A stretch of 64,000 nt of DNA, taken from assembly GCF_010111755.1 (NCBI RefSeq), contig NC_088958.1, forward strand, positions 620,001-684,000, written 5' to 3'. Origin of the DNA: Nakaseomyces glabratus. Lineage: Eukaryota; Ascomycota; Saccharomycetes; Saccharomycetales; Saccharomycetaceae. A program made the translations under genes and the position numbers. The notes under the pieces are model-generated. The model ran no database searches. It was not told the DNA's origin and was given only the letters and a program-made list of their open reading frames with translations. Numbering within the stretch: position 1 is the first letter of the stretch; each line of letters starts with the position of its first letter. Below, one piece after another: positions 17,946 to 27,671 of this stretch.

Positions 17946-20900
17946 ATGCTAGTGGCACAAAGTACTCTATACAGAAGCGTGTTGCCATCCGGTGTTAGAA
18001 TAGCTCTACAGTTCAAAAAGCTTACCTCTTACTATTACAAAAAAAATTACACAACAGTTGCAAACAAATCGACTATGCCTTACAAAGACCTCAAAGTACA
18101 GTTCTTGAAACCTGACCTCGACGACAGACAGTACCGCTACATCCAACTGCCCAACAACTTGAAGGCTTTGATCATCCAGGATGCTACCACAGACAAAGCC
18201 GCCGCTGCCTTAGACGTCAACATCGGTGCTTTCCAGGACCCTGAGAACTTGCCTGGCCTGGCTCACTTCTGTGAACACTTGCTGTTCATGGGCTCTGAGA
18301 AGTTCCCTGACGAAAACGAGTACTCTAGCTACTTGAGCAAGCACGGTGGCTCCTCCAACGCGTACACAGGCTCGCAAAACACCAATTACTTCTTCGAAGT
18401 CAACGCCGACCATCTCCATGGCGCCCTTGATAGATTCTCCGGCTTCTTCAGTTGCCCTTTGTTCAACCAAAACTCCACCGATAAGGAGATAAACGCGGTC
18501 GATAGTGAGAACAAGAAGAACCTGCAGAATGATATCTGGAGAATGTACCAATTGGATAAATCCTTGTCCAACCAAGACCACCCTTACCACAAGTTCTCGA
18601 CCGGTAACCTCGAAACCTTGGGCGATAAACCAAAGGCTGCCGGCTTGGATATAAGAGAAGAACTGCTCAAGTTTTACAACGAAAATTACTCCGCTAACCT
18701 GATGAAACTCTGTATCCTAGGTAAAGAAGACCTGGACACACTTTCTGAATGGGCCTGGGAACTTTTCAAAGACGTCAAGAACTCTGATCGTGCCTTGCCT
18801 GTGTATGACGCTCCTATCTTGAAAGAAAATGATTTGAAGAAGATCATAAAAGTTAAGCCCGTCAAGGATTTGAGAAAGCTAGATATCTCGTTTGTGGTAC
18901 CAGACTATGAAAAGAAATGGGAAGCTAAGATATCCCACATCTTTAGTCACTTAATAGGACACGAAGGTAGCGGCTCCCTGTTGGCACACTTAAAGTCCCT
19001 TGGATGGGCTAATGAACTCGGCGCTGGAGGCCACACCGTTTCTGATGGCAACGCCTTTTTCAACGTTGACATCGAACTTACAAACGAGGGTTTGAAGCAT
19101 TACAAGGATATAGTGGTCTTGATATTTCAATATCTGGAAATGTTGAAGACTTCTCTACCTCAGGAATGGATTTTCAAAGAACTCCAAGACATCTCAAATG
19201 CCACTTTCAAGTTTAAACAAAAGGGTAGTGCTTCACAAACTGTGTCCGGTCTTGCGAAACAACTTGAAAAGGACTATTACTTCCCAGTGGAAAATATATT
19301 AGCCACTAACTTACTAGTCAAGTATGAACCAGAGCTGATTAAACATTTCATGAAATCATTCACACCTGAGAATTCTCGTATTACATTTATCTCTAGATCT
19401 ATCGTGGCCGATTCGAAGGAACAGTGGTACGGTACCGAGTATAGCGTAGAAGATTATAGTCCTGAATTCCTAAAATCAATAGAAAACCCTGGTTTGAATC
19501 CAAACTTAAGCGTACCAAGACCTAACGAGTTCATTGCAACAAACTTTGATGTCGAGAAATTCGATGTAAAGGAACCACTGAATGAACCTCTTCTATTGAA
19601 AGATGATGATGTGAGCAAGCTTTGGTACAAGAAGGACGATAGGTTTTGGCAACCAAGAGGTTATATTTATGTAACACTAAAGCTACCAAACACACATTCC
19701 AGTATCATCTCCAGTATGCTAACCACATTATATGTTCAAATGGTTAATGATGCACTCAAGGACCTACAATATGATGCAGCTTGTGCAAATATCAATCTAT
19801 CATTTGTAAAGACCAACCAAGGTCTTGACATCACAATTTCTGGATTCAATGAAAAGCTACTAATTTTGTTGAAGAGATTTGTTGAAGGTGTCCAAGGCTT
19901 TGAACCAAAGAAGGAAAGGTTTGAGGTATTCAAGGACAAGACTGTTCACCACCTAAAGAATCAAATGATGGAAGTGCCATACAGCCAAATTTCTGGACTT
20001 TACAATAGCGTTGTTAATGAAAGAACATGGCCTACCAAAGAAAAGCTCGAAGTTGCTGAAAAGTTAAAGTTTGAGCAGCTAGACAACTTTGTCAGAGCTA
20101 TATATGATGGTATGTACTATGAATCATTTGTTCATGGCAACCTGGAGTCCAAAGAAGCGAGGGAGGTAGATTCACTTGTTTCGACATTCCTAAAGAAAGA
20201 CGATATCAAGAATATCGATGTTCAAAGCAATAGATTGAGATCTTACATTATTCCCAAGGGCAAATCATATGCGTATGAAACTGACCTTTATGATGAAAAT
20301 AATGTCAATTCCTGTATACAGCATGTTGTTCAATTGGATGTCTACAACGAGAAGCTATCTGCGCTAAGTGGATTATTTGCACAAATGCTCCATGAACCAT
20401 GTTTTGATATTTTGAGAACTAAGGAACAATTAGGCTACGTTGTTTTCAGCTCTAGTTTGAACAACCATGGTACTGCTAACATTAGAATTCTTGTTCAGTC
20501 AGAACATACCACACCATACCTGGAATGGCGTATTGATGAGTTTTACAAGACATTTGGGGAGAAATTAAGAAATATGGACGAGGAAGACTTCAACAAACAT
20601 AAAGAAGCTCTATGTAAAACGTTGTTGCAAAAGTTCAAGAACATGAAAGAAGAGAGTTTGAGATATGTAGCTGCCATTTATCTAGGCGACTACAATTATC
20701 TACATCGTCAAAAGAAAGCCGATATGGTTAAAGATTTAACTAAGGAAGACATGATTGCATTCTTTGAGAACTACATCGAAAGTGACGATGCAACCAAACT
20801 AGTAATCCACTTGAAGTCTAAAAAGGCTACCGAAAAGGACGAATCCCAACTTGACACCACCAAGTATCCATCAGGTGAAAAGATAGAAGATGTCGGTCAA

Positions 20901-20972
20901 TTCAGGTCACAACTATACTTGGCACCTCTACGCCAACCAACCAAGAAATTTGAAATTCATGAAGAATTGTGA
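17946..20972 (+). CDS. STE23: Insulysin-family metalloprotease
   Basis: M16 zinc metalloprotease of the insulin-degrading-enzyme family; in yeast it helps process a-factor precursor and degrade mitochondrial presequence peptides. The inverted zinc motif HFCEH is at residues 107-111, followed by the conserved GSEKFPDENEYSSYLSKHGG region. The C-terminal half carries the substrate-binding INIRILVQSEHTTPYLEWRI-like segment. The first ATG (17946) gives 1,008 residues with a basic, hydroxylated N terminus resembling a mitochondrial presequence. A second ATG at 18075 (MPYKDLKVQF) gives a cytosolic-type form. The frame extends 18 bp further upstream only through a TTG codon. Similarity to S. cerevisiae Ste23 is high throughout. 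Confidence 0.97.
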   Translation: MLVAQSTLYRSVLPSGVRIALQFKKLTSYYYKKNYTTVANKSTMPYKDLKVQFLKPDLDDRQYRYIQLPNNLKALIIQDATTDKAAAALDVNIGAFQDPENLPGLAHFCEHLLFMGSEKFPDENEYSSYLSKHGGSSNAYTGSQNTNYFFEVNADHLHGALDRFSGFFSCPLFNQNSTDKEINAVDSENKKNLQNDIWRMYQLDKSLSNQDHPYHKFSTGNLETLGDKPKAAGLDIREELLKFYNENYSANLMKLCILGKEDLDTLSEWAWELFKDVKNSDRALPVYDAPILKENDLKKIIKVKPVKDLRKLDISFVVPDYEKKWEAKISHIFSHLIGHEGSGSLLAHLKSLGWANELGAGGHTVSDGNAFFNVDIELTNEGLKHYKDIVVLIFQYLEMLKTSLPQEWIFKELQDISNATFKFKQKGSASQTVSGLAKQLEKDYYFPVENILATNLLVKYEPELIKHFMKSFTPENSRITFISRSIVADSKEQWYGTEYSVEDYSPEFLKSIENPGLNPNLSVPRPNEFIATNFDVEKFDVKEPLNEPLLLKDDDVSKLWYKKDDRFWQPRGYIYVTLKLPNTHSSIISSMLTTLYVQMVNDALKDLQYDAACANINLSFVKTNQGLDITISGFNEKLLILLKRFVEGVQGFEPKKERFEVFKDKTVHHLKNQMMEVPYSQISGLYNSVVNERTWPTKEKLEVAEKLKFEQLDNFVRAIYDGMYYESFVHGNLESKEAREVDSLVSTFLKKDDIKNIDVQSNRLRSYIIPKGKSYAYETDLYDENNVNSCIQHVVQLDVYNEKLSALSGLFAQMLHEPCFDILRTKEQLGYVVFSSSLNNHGTANIRILVQSEHTTPYLEWRIDEFYKTFGEKLRNMDEEDFNKHKEALCKTLLQKFKNMKEESLRYVAAIYLGDYNYLHRQKKADMVKDLTKEDMIAFFENYIESDDATKLVIHLKSKKATEKDESQLDTTKYPSGEKIEDVGQFRSQLYLAPLRQPTKKFEIHEEL

Positions 20973-21999
20973 ACTAAGCTCATAAAGAATTATAGACAAA
21001 ATTCATCAACGTATAAATAAATAAAAAAACCTCTACAGTAAAAATAAAATCAAGAAGTTTCACTCGATAGAAATACTAAAGTGACTGTATAGAAAAAAAA
21101 AATGTAGACTTCTTTCGACACCCTTAATCCACAGTACCTTCCCTATATATCGGTGGGAAGGGAACTAAGATCAGGGCTTCCTGTTCCGTCCATAAATTAT
21201 AATTTTTGCTCTTGGAAACGAGTATCTCATTGATATATGAGACACTGGCAATCAACTACTGTTAGAAGACAGATGTTCAGTCGACTGTGGCATATTTCCT
21301 TTGTATAATTTTTGATTCGGCCTTTTTAAAAAACAACTCAAAAGAAATAACATGAAAGAATATATGTAGGTCGATGAGCTTGCAAACAATCGATGGCTAT
21401 TTATACTAAAATTTTTTCAAATTTCCAGTTTTCCCGAAGCCTTCAAAAAGAAGAAAGCCCACGTTCGTAGTGATTTTACTAGACTTTAGGTATAAACTCA
21501 GGCGATGAACAGACGATTATCATTCTTTATTGCAGTTATCAAATTAACACAAGTGACTTTATACAATCTATATAACCATAAATTACTATAAAAGTGTCTT
21601 TCTGACCGATGTATTGCAACTTGATGACAAGGTCGCTACGAGGATAAACTTGATAATTAACAAAACAGAGAATGACAGTAGACATGACAGCCAAGTCTTC
21701 CCAGATCAATGGCTTTCTTACTTGATGACTCCAGTTTCAAAAAGATAGTTGATTGCAAATATAATAAATTGCTAATCTCTACACTATTGTAATCATGTCA
21801 TCCGAAATAGTCGTGACCATTGCATGGAATTGGTAAGAATACGTGACAACTGATGCGATACCAAGTTTCCCCAGGACTTACTAAAAGTTTCGAGGCCAGC
21901 AAACTTAAAGTATTTAAATAGCCATATATAAATATGATCTACGTTTGTGGAGAAGGCTATGCTATAAATTCAGTCAAGCAAGAGATAACTTAACAAAAT
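20973..21999. other. Intergenic gap STE23-REH1; RPS29A position is empty
   Basis: This 1.03 kb AT-rich gap lies between two plus-strand genes. In S. cerevisiae the small ribosomal gene RPS29A sits here on the opposite strand. I looked on both strands for its 56-codon reading frame and found nothing like it. A short hairpin (TCTCAT...ATGAGA) lies near 21223-21242. No tRNA or snoRNA signature was seen. Confidence 0.6.
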
Positions 22000-23235
22000 A
22001 TGAGTTCAACTTTCACTTGCAACTCCTGTGACATACAATTCCAGACCAGTGATTCCCAGCGGTATCACATGAAGACAGAATGGCACCGTTACAATCTGAA
22101 GAGACGTGTAGCGAACTTGCCTCATATTTCAGCTAGTATGTTTGCTGAGAAAGTACAAATGTCTGAAAGAGAGAAGCGTGAGCATATGGTTGATGAGTTT
22201 GGATTTGAAATATTGAAAGCACCAGACCATGGCCGTAAGCACAAGAAAAGAGGGTCTGCTGCCAAACCAACATCCAAAGAAGACAAGTCTGAAGTGCCTT
22301 CCAACAATATTAAAAGTTCTGCCAATGCTCTACACAGAACTATTTCACCAACCGAGTCTGTTGCATCTGAGATGTCGGCATTAACAACTGGTAGTGAATA
22401 TAACACCACTGATTTTGGTGAGGACACAGCATCTGAATATGGATTCACTAGTGATTCAAACTATGACTATGGATCCACCACAGATGAATCTAGTGATGAA
22501 GAAGATCACAAGCTGTCAGTGAAACATAACCATGATGATTTTAAAACTACCACTTGCATATATTGTGGTGTCGAGAATAAGGAAGTCGAAAGAAATATTA
22601 GACACATGTTCAAATCACACGGTTTATACATCCCTGAAAGAAGTTATTTGATTGACCTAGATGGCTTATTGAAATTTTTGATAAATCATATCCTAGTGGA
22701 GAACAAATGCATGTGTTGCAATTATCAAGGCTCCTCAGTTGAAAGTATTCGAGCACATATGGACTCCAAGCGTCATTGTAAATTACCATATGAAACTAGA
22801 GAAGAGCGTGCTGTAGTAGGTGAATTCTACGATTTCTCATCTCTATATAGCGATGAAGAAAATGAGGAAAGCGAGAATGCCGATGACGTCGAAGAGGCAG
22901 CAGGAGACAGCAATGGAATTAACTCAAATTACACAGTTGCCACAATCGATGATTCCGGTGCGGAGCTTACATTACCTACAGGTGTCAGGCTTGGGCATAG
23001 AGAGGGGCAGAGATACTACAGACAGAACTTACCATTGCCACCAAACCATGGGGAAAGTAGGAGAACAGTCACTGCAGCTGACCGCAGAATGATAAGTGGT
23101 GTTACTGAAAAGCAGTACAAGAAGGGAATGAAGAAAATGCAATTGCTGGAGCAAAAGGCTGCCAGCGAGCAAATTAGAAAAGAGGTCAAGAGAGTTAACT
23201 TTCAGCCTCATTTCAGGGATCCACTATTGCAATGA
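22000..23235 (+). CDS. REH1: Cytoplasmic pre-60S zinc-finger factor, Rei1/Reh1 family
   Basis: C2H2 zinc-finger protein of the Rei1/Reh1 family that acts in late cytoplasmic maturation of the 60S ribosomal subunit. The 411 residues contain an N-terminal finger (CNSCDIQFQ...H...H), a second region with CIYCGVENKE and HMFKSHG, and a third finger with CMCCNYQG and HMDSKRH. Between them is an acidic Ser-rich linker. The C terminus is basic, ending with KRVNFQPHFRDPLLQ. Family membership is certain. REH1 rather than REI1 is chosen because its neighbours STE23 and VAC14 flank REH1 on S. cerevisiae chromosome XII; if this genome has a single copy, it would do the job of both. Confidence 0.88.
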   Translation: MSSTFTCNSCDIQFQTSDSQRYHMKTEWHRYNLKRRVANLPHISASMFAEKVQMSEREKREHMVDEFGFEILKAPDHGRKHKKRGSAAKPTSKEDKSEVPSNNIKSSANALHRTISPTESVASEMSALTTGSEYNTTDFGEDTASEYGFTSDSNYDYGSTTDESSDEEDHKLSVKHNHDDFKTTTCIYCGVENKEVERNIRHMFKSHGLYIPERSYLIDLDGLLKFLINHILVENKCMCCNYQGSSVESIRAHMDSKRHCKLPYETREERAVVGEFYDFSSLYSDEENEESENADDVEEAAGDSNGINSNYTVATIDDSGAELTLPTGVRLGHREGQRYYRQNLPLPPNHGESRRTVTAADRRMISGVTEKQYKKGMKKMQLLEQKAASEQIRKEVKRVNFQPHFRDPLLQ

Positions 23236-23354
23236 ATATTATTGCATATCATTTCTCTGCATATAATAGTATAGCTTGTGTCATAGCAGCATAATTGCAT
23301 TAAGTACATAATAGTATTTATACCTCATAATCCTATTCATGTGTTTTTACTTTA

Positions 23355-25961
23355 TTAAGTAAACTTTTTTAGTTTGCCTGAGATTTTTCTTGTAATCCCA
23401 GAACGATTATTGTTTCGAATTATTACTGAACTTGCATCATCGCGCTTTTCTGACGCATTATCTCTATTGCTTATACTTTCCTTCGTAGAGACCTCAGATC
23501 TAAAGCTTGAATTTTCATTTTCTACATTGTGAAAACCATCAAGAAAATTTAGTTGTGCCTCCTTCAGTCCTAGACCTTCACGTTGCGAATAATAGTCAGT
23601 TTCCATACTTTTATTAAAATGATCTAGTAAATCAATAAAATGTAACTTGCTATTACTCACTGAACGTTGTTGGGAAATATCCGATGTGTTACTGACATCT
23701 GACAAACCACTTCTGTTACTTTGCTTATAAAAGCTGTTTTTATTTTGAGAACCTTGAGCAAACCAAACATTAACACTCTTCAACCTTTTATTCAATAAGT
23801 TGAACGCTTCAGACTGTGGTAATATCATTAAAATTCCGTACAGACATTTGTATAGATAGGGATATCTATCTTGTTCCAGCAATTGCAGCCTTAGTCTTGA
23901 AAATACAGGTGATTCAATTAGTTGAATCAAAATATCGAATTGAATCAAATCGTTGATCTTGAGTTCGTGATTTGCATATGACTGCAAAACTAAGTAGGCC
24001 AGCTCGTAATTCTCAGCAACTAGACACAATGAAATAGCAGAAACAGGGTTACAGCACCAGGATTTGAATATAATATTGAAAAACATTATGTCATCATTAT
24101 TTCTGAGCTTCTTTCTTAGGTTAAAAAGCTCAGGAGCCGTCATAAGGTTTGTGCTCATAATTTGTATCATCATTCTTACGAATACAACATCAAAATCTTC
24201 TTCTAAAATTGATGAAATTAACTTATAGACTCGCTCTGTTGCCAACTTTATACTGATTTGTTTAAGAACATAATTAGCCCTGACCTTTAGTTGTTTTGGA
24301 TCACGCTTCAAGCCTTCAATAAATGCCTTCAAAAACTTTCTTAGATATTGGTCATTAGTGTCCAGACACAAATTATTCAATAAACTGAGGGCCTTATCTA
24401 ATAATGTTGCGTCTTTATTAGTTAAGGACTTCAATATAATTAAAAAAAGACCCTCGCTGTGTTCCATTATTTTTTCTGGAGCTTTCTGATATATCAACAT
24501 CAACCAATCAAATGAGGCTATACGCGATGTTGTAGAGCTATCAAAAAACTGTAGCGACAAACTGTTTACTATGGATCCATAATTAATCGCATCTTCACCT
24601 TCTTCATCCAAGCCTGTGGTGTTTTCTGTACACAACGTTACCAGTTTAGAGTTTACTTCTTTGGCCAATTCAATTATATTTTCTTCTGATCTACCAAGCA
24701 ACTTTATCAACACAGAAAGTATCCTAGGCAAAAATGGAATGAAATCAGAATCTGCCAAGACCAGAAGTTTATCCATCCACTGTAAAGCTATCAACTGGAT
24801 GTCTATTTCGGAGGATGCTAAGTTGCTCAATAAAATATTGATTAGTTCAGGAAAATCAATATGAATATCCTGCCCTGGTATGTATTCTTCACCATCATTA
24901 TCCTCTATAAACTTCTGTTCATTTTCAGATGTCCTGATGCTTTCTGGATTTTCAGTAATTGAAGAATTATTAGATACTGATTCAATTGACAGGGAACCCA
25001 ATGCATTTAAAAGAGATTTCTTTTTCTCAGCAATCAAAGAACCATCGTTTTTCTTATTCAATGATGGTTGCTTTTCTTTGGCAAGTTTGTATTCTCTTAT
25101 TTTCCTATGTATCGTTGCAACTCTCACCACTTCCTGTAATAGCAACTCCAGCAAGGAATTTGTAACAACTCGTACATCTTTGTGAGAATCGCCTAAGAAG
25201 TTGAATAATCCACCCAAAAATGACGGTAAGTATGAGATAAGTTCTAAATCTGGGGAGTCTAAAAGAACCCTAATCCAATCAACAAGAAATATCCTGGTAT
25301 CAGGGTTGATTGCATTGATTCTTTCCATTAGCAAAGGGATAAATTTCGGCAGAGAGAACGCCAAAGCATCGTCTTGCTCATATGACTCCTGGTAGACATT
25401 TCCCGTTACAGAATCAGTTCTTGTAGCTGGCGGCACATTGTTAGGATCATTATTCACTAGACTGACGTAGTTCGAGGCCTTCTCAGCTACTATATCCTTA
25501 ATCAATCTATCTAGAAGCTCAGCTGCACCTTTAACAGAATTTTCCGTGTCGGCACTTATCTTACTCAATACATCGAACACTTCATTGAAATACAAGAGAA
25601 TCTCACCCTTGGCAATCTTGGCAATATTGTACAGACTCTCACATGCATAGAACCTAACTTGATCGTTCTGGTCTCCAAAACATGCTAACACAGGCGGTAG
25701 TATCTGTGGTAAATACGTACCAACCTGATTTGGCCCCAGAGCAATTGCAGTGGCAGCAAGGCCCATAAGTCCCGCATTTCTCGCCATAGGTTGGTGCAGA
25801 GCATACGCATAGTCCTTGCACAGATGGTCAATTATCTGCTCCACACGCGCATAGTCATTCTCCAGCACACATTGTTTTACCAGCTTTTCCAGCTCCAGCG
25901 CTGACGCCTTACGTTTATCATACAACTTGTCATTAAGACCTTTCTCAATTGATTTGTCCAT
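23355..25961 (-). CDS. VAC14: Vac14, scaffold of the PI(3,5)P2 synthesis complex
   Basis: HEAT-repeat scaffold on the vacuole membrane that binds Fab1 kinase and Fig4 phosphatase and controls PI(3,5)P2 level and vacuole size. The 868 residues are close to S. cerevisiae (about 880). The strongly conserved N terminus reads LNDKLYDKRKASALELEKLV and GLMGLAATAIALG, and the C-terminal region LVLQSYANHELKINDLIQFDILIQLIESPVF is typical of the family. A Ser/Asn-rich tail follows. It is convergent with REH1 (gap 119 bp) and divergent from PAN6. Confidence 0.96.
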   Translation of the reverse strand: MDKSIEKGLNDKLYDKRKASALELEKLVKQCVLENDYARVEQIIDHLCKDYAYALHQPMARNAGLMGLAATAIALGPNQVGTYLPQILPPVLACFGDQNDQVRFYACESLYNIAKIAKGEILLYFNEVFDVLSKISADTENSVKGAAELLDRLIKDIVAEKASNYVSLVNNDPNNVPPATRTDSVTGNVYQESYEQDDALAFSLPKFIPLLMERINAINPDTRIFLVDWIRVLLDSPDLELISYLPSFLGGLFNFLGDSHKDVRVVTNSLLELLLQEVVRVATIHRKIREYKLAKEKQPSLNKKNDGSLIAEKKKSLLNALGSLSIESVSNNSSITENPESIRTSENEQKFIEDNDGEEYIPGQDIHIDFPELINILLSNLASSEIDIQLIALQWMDKLLVLADSDFIPFLPRILSVLIKLLGRSEENIIELAKEVNSKLVTLCTENTTGLDEEGEDAINYGSIVNSLSLQFFDSSTTSRIASFDWLMLIYQKAPEKIMEHSEGLFLIILKSLTNKDATLLDKALSLLNNLCLDTNDQYLRKFLKAFIEGLKRDPKQLKVRANYVLKQISIKLATERVYKLISSILEEDFDVVFVRMMIQIMSTNLMTAPELFNLRKKLRNNDDIMFFNIIFKSWCCNPVSAISLCLVAENYELAYLVLQSYANHELKINDLIQFDILIQLIESPVFSRLRLQLLEQDRYPYLYKCLYGILMILPQSEAFNLLNKRLKSVNVWFAQGSQNKNSFYKQSNRSGLSDVSNTSDISQQRSVSNSKLHFIDLLDHFNKSMETDYYSQREGLGLKEAQLNFLDGFHNVENENSSFRSEVSTKESISNRDNASEKRDDASSVIIRNNNRSGITRKISGKLKKFT

Positions 25962-26225
25962 ATTTAAAGCTGATCCTGATCCAAGGTGACACCTCTCTAG
26001 TGCTAACTCCTTTGTTGTGCTATTATCCTTTGTTTTGAAGCTTTCTGAGCTACGCGTTTTTTTATGAATTTCACCAAGAAAGCCTAACTGTGATGGCGAT
26101 GGCGATGCCTATGGTGATGATGATAGCGAACACTTTAATTTGAGAGGAGTATTTGAGTCTATCTAAGAGTCCATCGCATAGCATCGGTAATTATAGAGCT
26201 GAGAAGAAATAGCAATCGTACAGTT
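25962..26225. promoter_or_regulatory. Divergent VAC14/PAN6 promoter region; synteny breakpoint
   Basis: This 264-bp region holds an ACGCGT (MCB-type) hexamer at about 26053 and a GATGGC/GATGAT triplet-rich patch at about 26093-26130. VAC14 belongs to the chromosome XII-type block and PAN6 to the chromosome IX-type block, so an ancient rearrangement junction falls here. Confidence 0.5.
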
Positions 26226-27140
26226 ATGCGTGTGTTTCATACAATCAAGGAAGTAGTCAACTGGCGTCGCAACGATGTTGGTGATAGGAGAGCCCTGTCA
26301 ATTGGGTTTGTGCCCACCATGGGTGCATTGCATGAAGGCCATGCCACATTGATACGTGAAAGCAAGAGCCAAAATGATTACACTGTAGTGAGTATATTTG
26401 TGAACCCATCACAGTTTGCGCCGGATGAGGACTTGGACAAGTATCCTCGGACTTTGGAGAAGGATATCGAACTTCTAGAGTCACTCGGATGTGATGCTCT
26501 GTTTGCACCAAACGCCAGGGAAATGTACCCACAAGGGATTCCCCTGGATGTTCAACAACAACGGGGTCCTTTTGTCAGTGTCCTGGGTGTGAGTGAGATG
26601 CTAGAAGGCAAAACCAGGCCAAATTTCTTCCGTGGTGTGGCAACTGTGGTTACAAAGTTACTCAACATTGTTTCTCCCGATGTGGCATACTTTGGGCAAA
26701 AGGACATCCAACAATTTATTGTCCTGAACACAATGGTTACTGAACTGTTCATGAACACAAGATTAGTTAGAATGCCAATTGCCAGGGCGCCATCTGGATT
26801 GGCTTTAAGCAGTAGAAACAAATACTTGTGTGAAGAAACCCTTGAAATATCTTCTAGTATTTACAAAGGATTGAACAAAGCTGCTGATATCGTAAAGACA
26901 GAGAAGTCTGTTGAACGCTCGGAGTTGGTAAATGCTATACAATCGATATGGCAGCCCCACATCGATTCCGCCGATTTCAAAGTTGACTACATCTCAATTG
27001 CCGACTACACTACATTGCATGAACTGAACAAGGTCGACTTACCCAAGAAGCAAGATCAAGTAGTGATTAGCTGTGCTGTATATGTCACCGATAGAGCTTC
27101 CAAGTCCGTTGTTAGATTGATAGACAATATAGTCTTGTAA
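26226..27140 (+). CDS. PAN6: Pantothenate synthase (pantoate-beta-alanine ligase)
   Basis: ATP-dependent ligase that joins pantoate and beta-alanine to make pantothenate (vitamin B5), the precursor of CoA. The 304 residues show the PanC nucleotidyltransferase motifs: PTMGALHEGHATLI at about 30-43 (HIGH-type), FVNPSQFAP, YFGQKDIQQFIV, and the KMSKS-equivalent ALSSRNKYL. Length matches S. cerevisiae Pan6 (309). The enzyme is cytosolic and shows no targeting signal. ATG32 follows on the same strand, as on chromosome IX. Confidence 0.97.
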   Translation: MRVFHTIKEVVNWRRNDVGDRRALSIGFVPTMGALHEGHATLIRESKSQNDYTVVSIFVNPSQFAPDEDLDKYPRTLEKDIELLESLGCDALFAPNAREMYPQGIPLDVQQQRGPFVSVLGVSEMLEGKTRPNFFRGVATVVTKLLNIVSPDVAYFGQKDIQQFIVLNTMVTELFMNTRLVRMPIARAPSGLALSSRNKYLCEETLEISSSIYKGLNKAADIVKTEKSVERSELVNAIQSIWQPHIDSADFKVDYISIADYTTLHELNKVDLPKKQDQVVISCAVYVTDRASKSVVRLIDNIVL

Positions 27141-27671
27141 TTAAATAGGCCAAAAAACAAATAATATAAATACTCTTGACCAATACAGTGTGTAATAGTT
27201 AATTTGACAATGGGTAGCGAGGATCTGCTGAACAAGACTGACGATAGCACCCAGATTTCCCTGTCACAAGCATTCCCAAACATTCTTCACCTGATTCTTC
27301 TTCATCACGGGTTCAAGGTGGGGTCTCCACATCTCTAAAATCGTTTAGCTTAACTGTTAATCATAGAGAAAGGGTCCCTTTAAAATTCAACAAGAGGTGC
27401 ACAATATACACCAAAAGATGTTGGAGTGCTTTATCACATATTGTCCAACAATACATTACTCTTCGATATAAATAGTCACAAGTATATACATTTAAATACT
27501 CTATCCTAGTTATCCTGTACTGCCAGCTTTTAAAATTTAAGGGCATCGCATCAATAACACAAAAAGTAGCCTTTTCTTTAACTTAAAGCATAAATAAGAT
27601 AGAAAGGGCAAGATACAAATATAAACTTAAGTGATTTGAGTTTTTAAAGTGTTACAAATTGGTGGTTCAAG
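27141..27671. other. Intergenic gap PAN6-ATG32 with a short unassigned ORF
   Basis: This 531-bp region holds the PAN6 3' end and the ATG32 promoter. A 42-codon ORF at 27210-27338 is described separately. The rest is AT-rich with TATAAATA-like words near 27467. Confidence 0.5.
27210..27338 (+). CDS. Unassigned 42-residue ORF
   Basis: ATG after an AATTTGACA context opens a 42-codon frame that begins MGSEDLLNKTDDSTQISLSQ and ends with VGSPHL. It is locally more GC-rich than its flanks. I recognise no family. It has an acidic polar start and a leucine/histidine-rich second half. It could be a small gene, a gene remnant or chance; a frame this short is expected by chance at fair frequency. Confidence 0.15.
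   Translation: MGSEDLLNKTDDSTQISLSQAFPNILHLILLHHGFKVGSPHL

Noticed and set aside
21410..21440. TTTTCCCGAAGCC looked like a centromere CDEIII core
   Set aside because: The core is not TTCCGAA, and there is no 70-80 bp AT-only CDEII or CDEI next to it.
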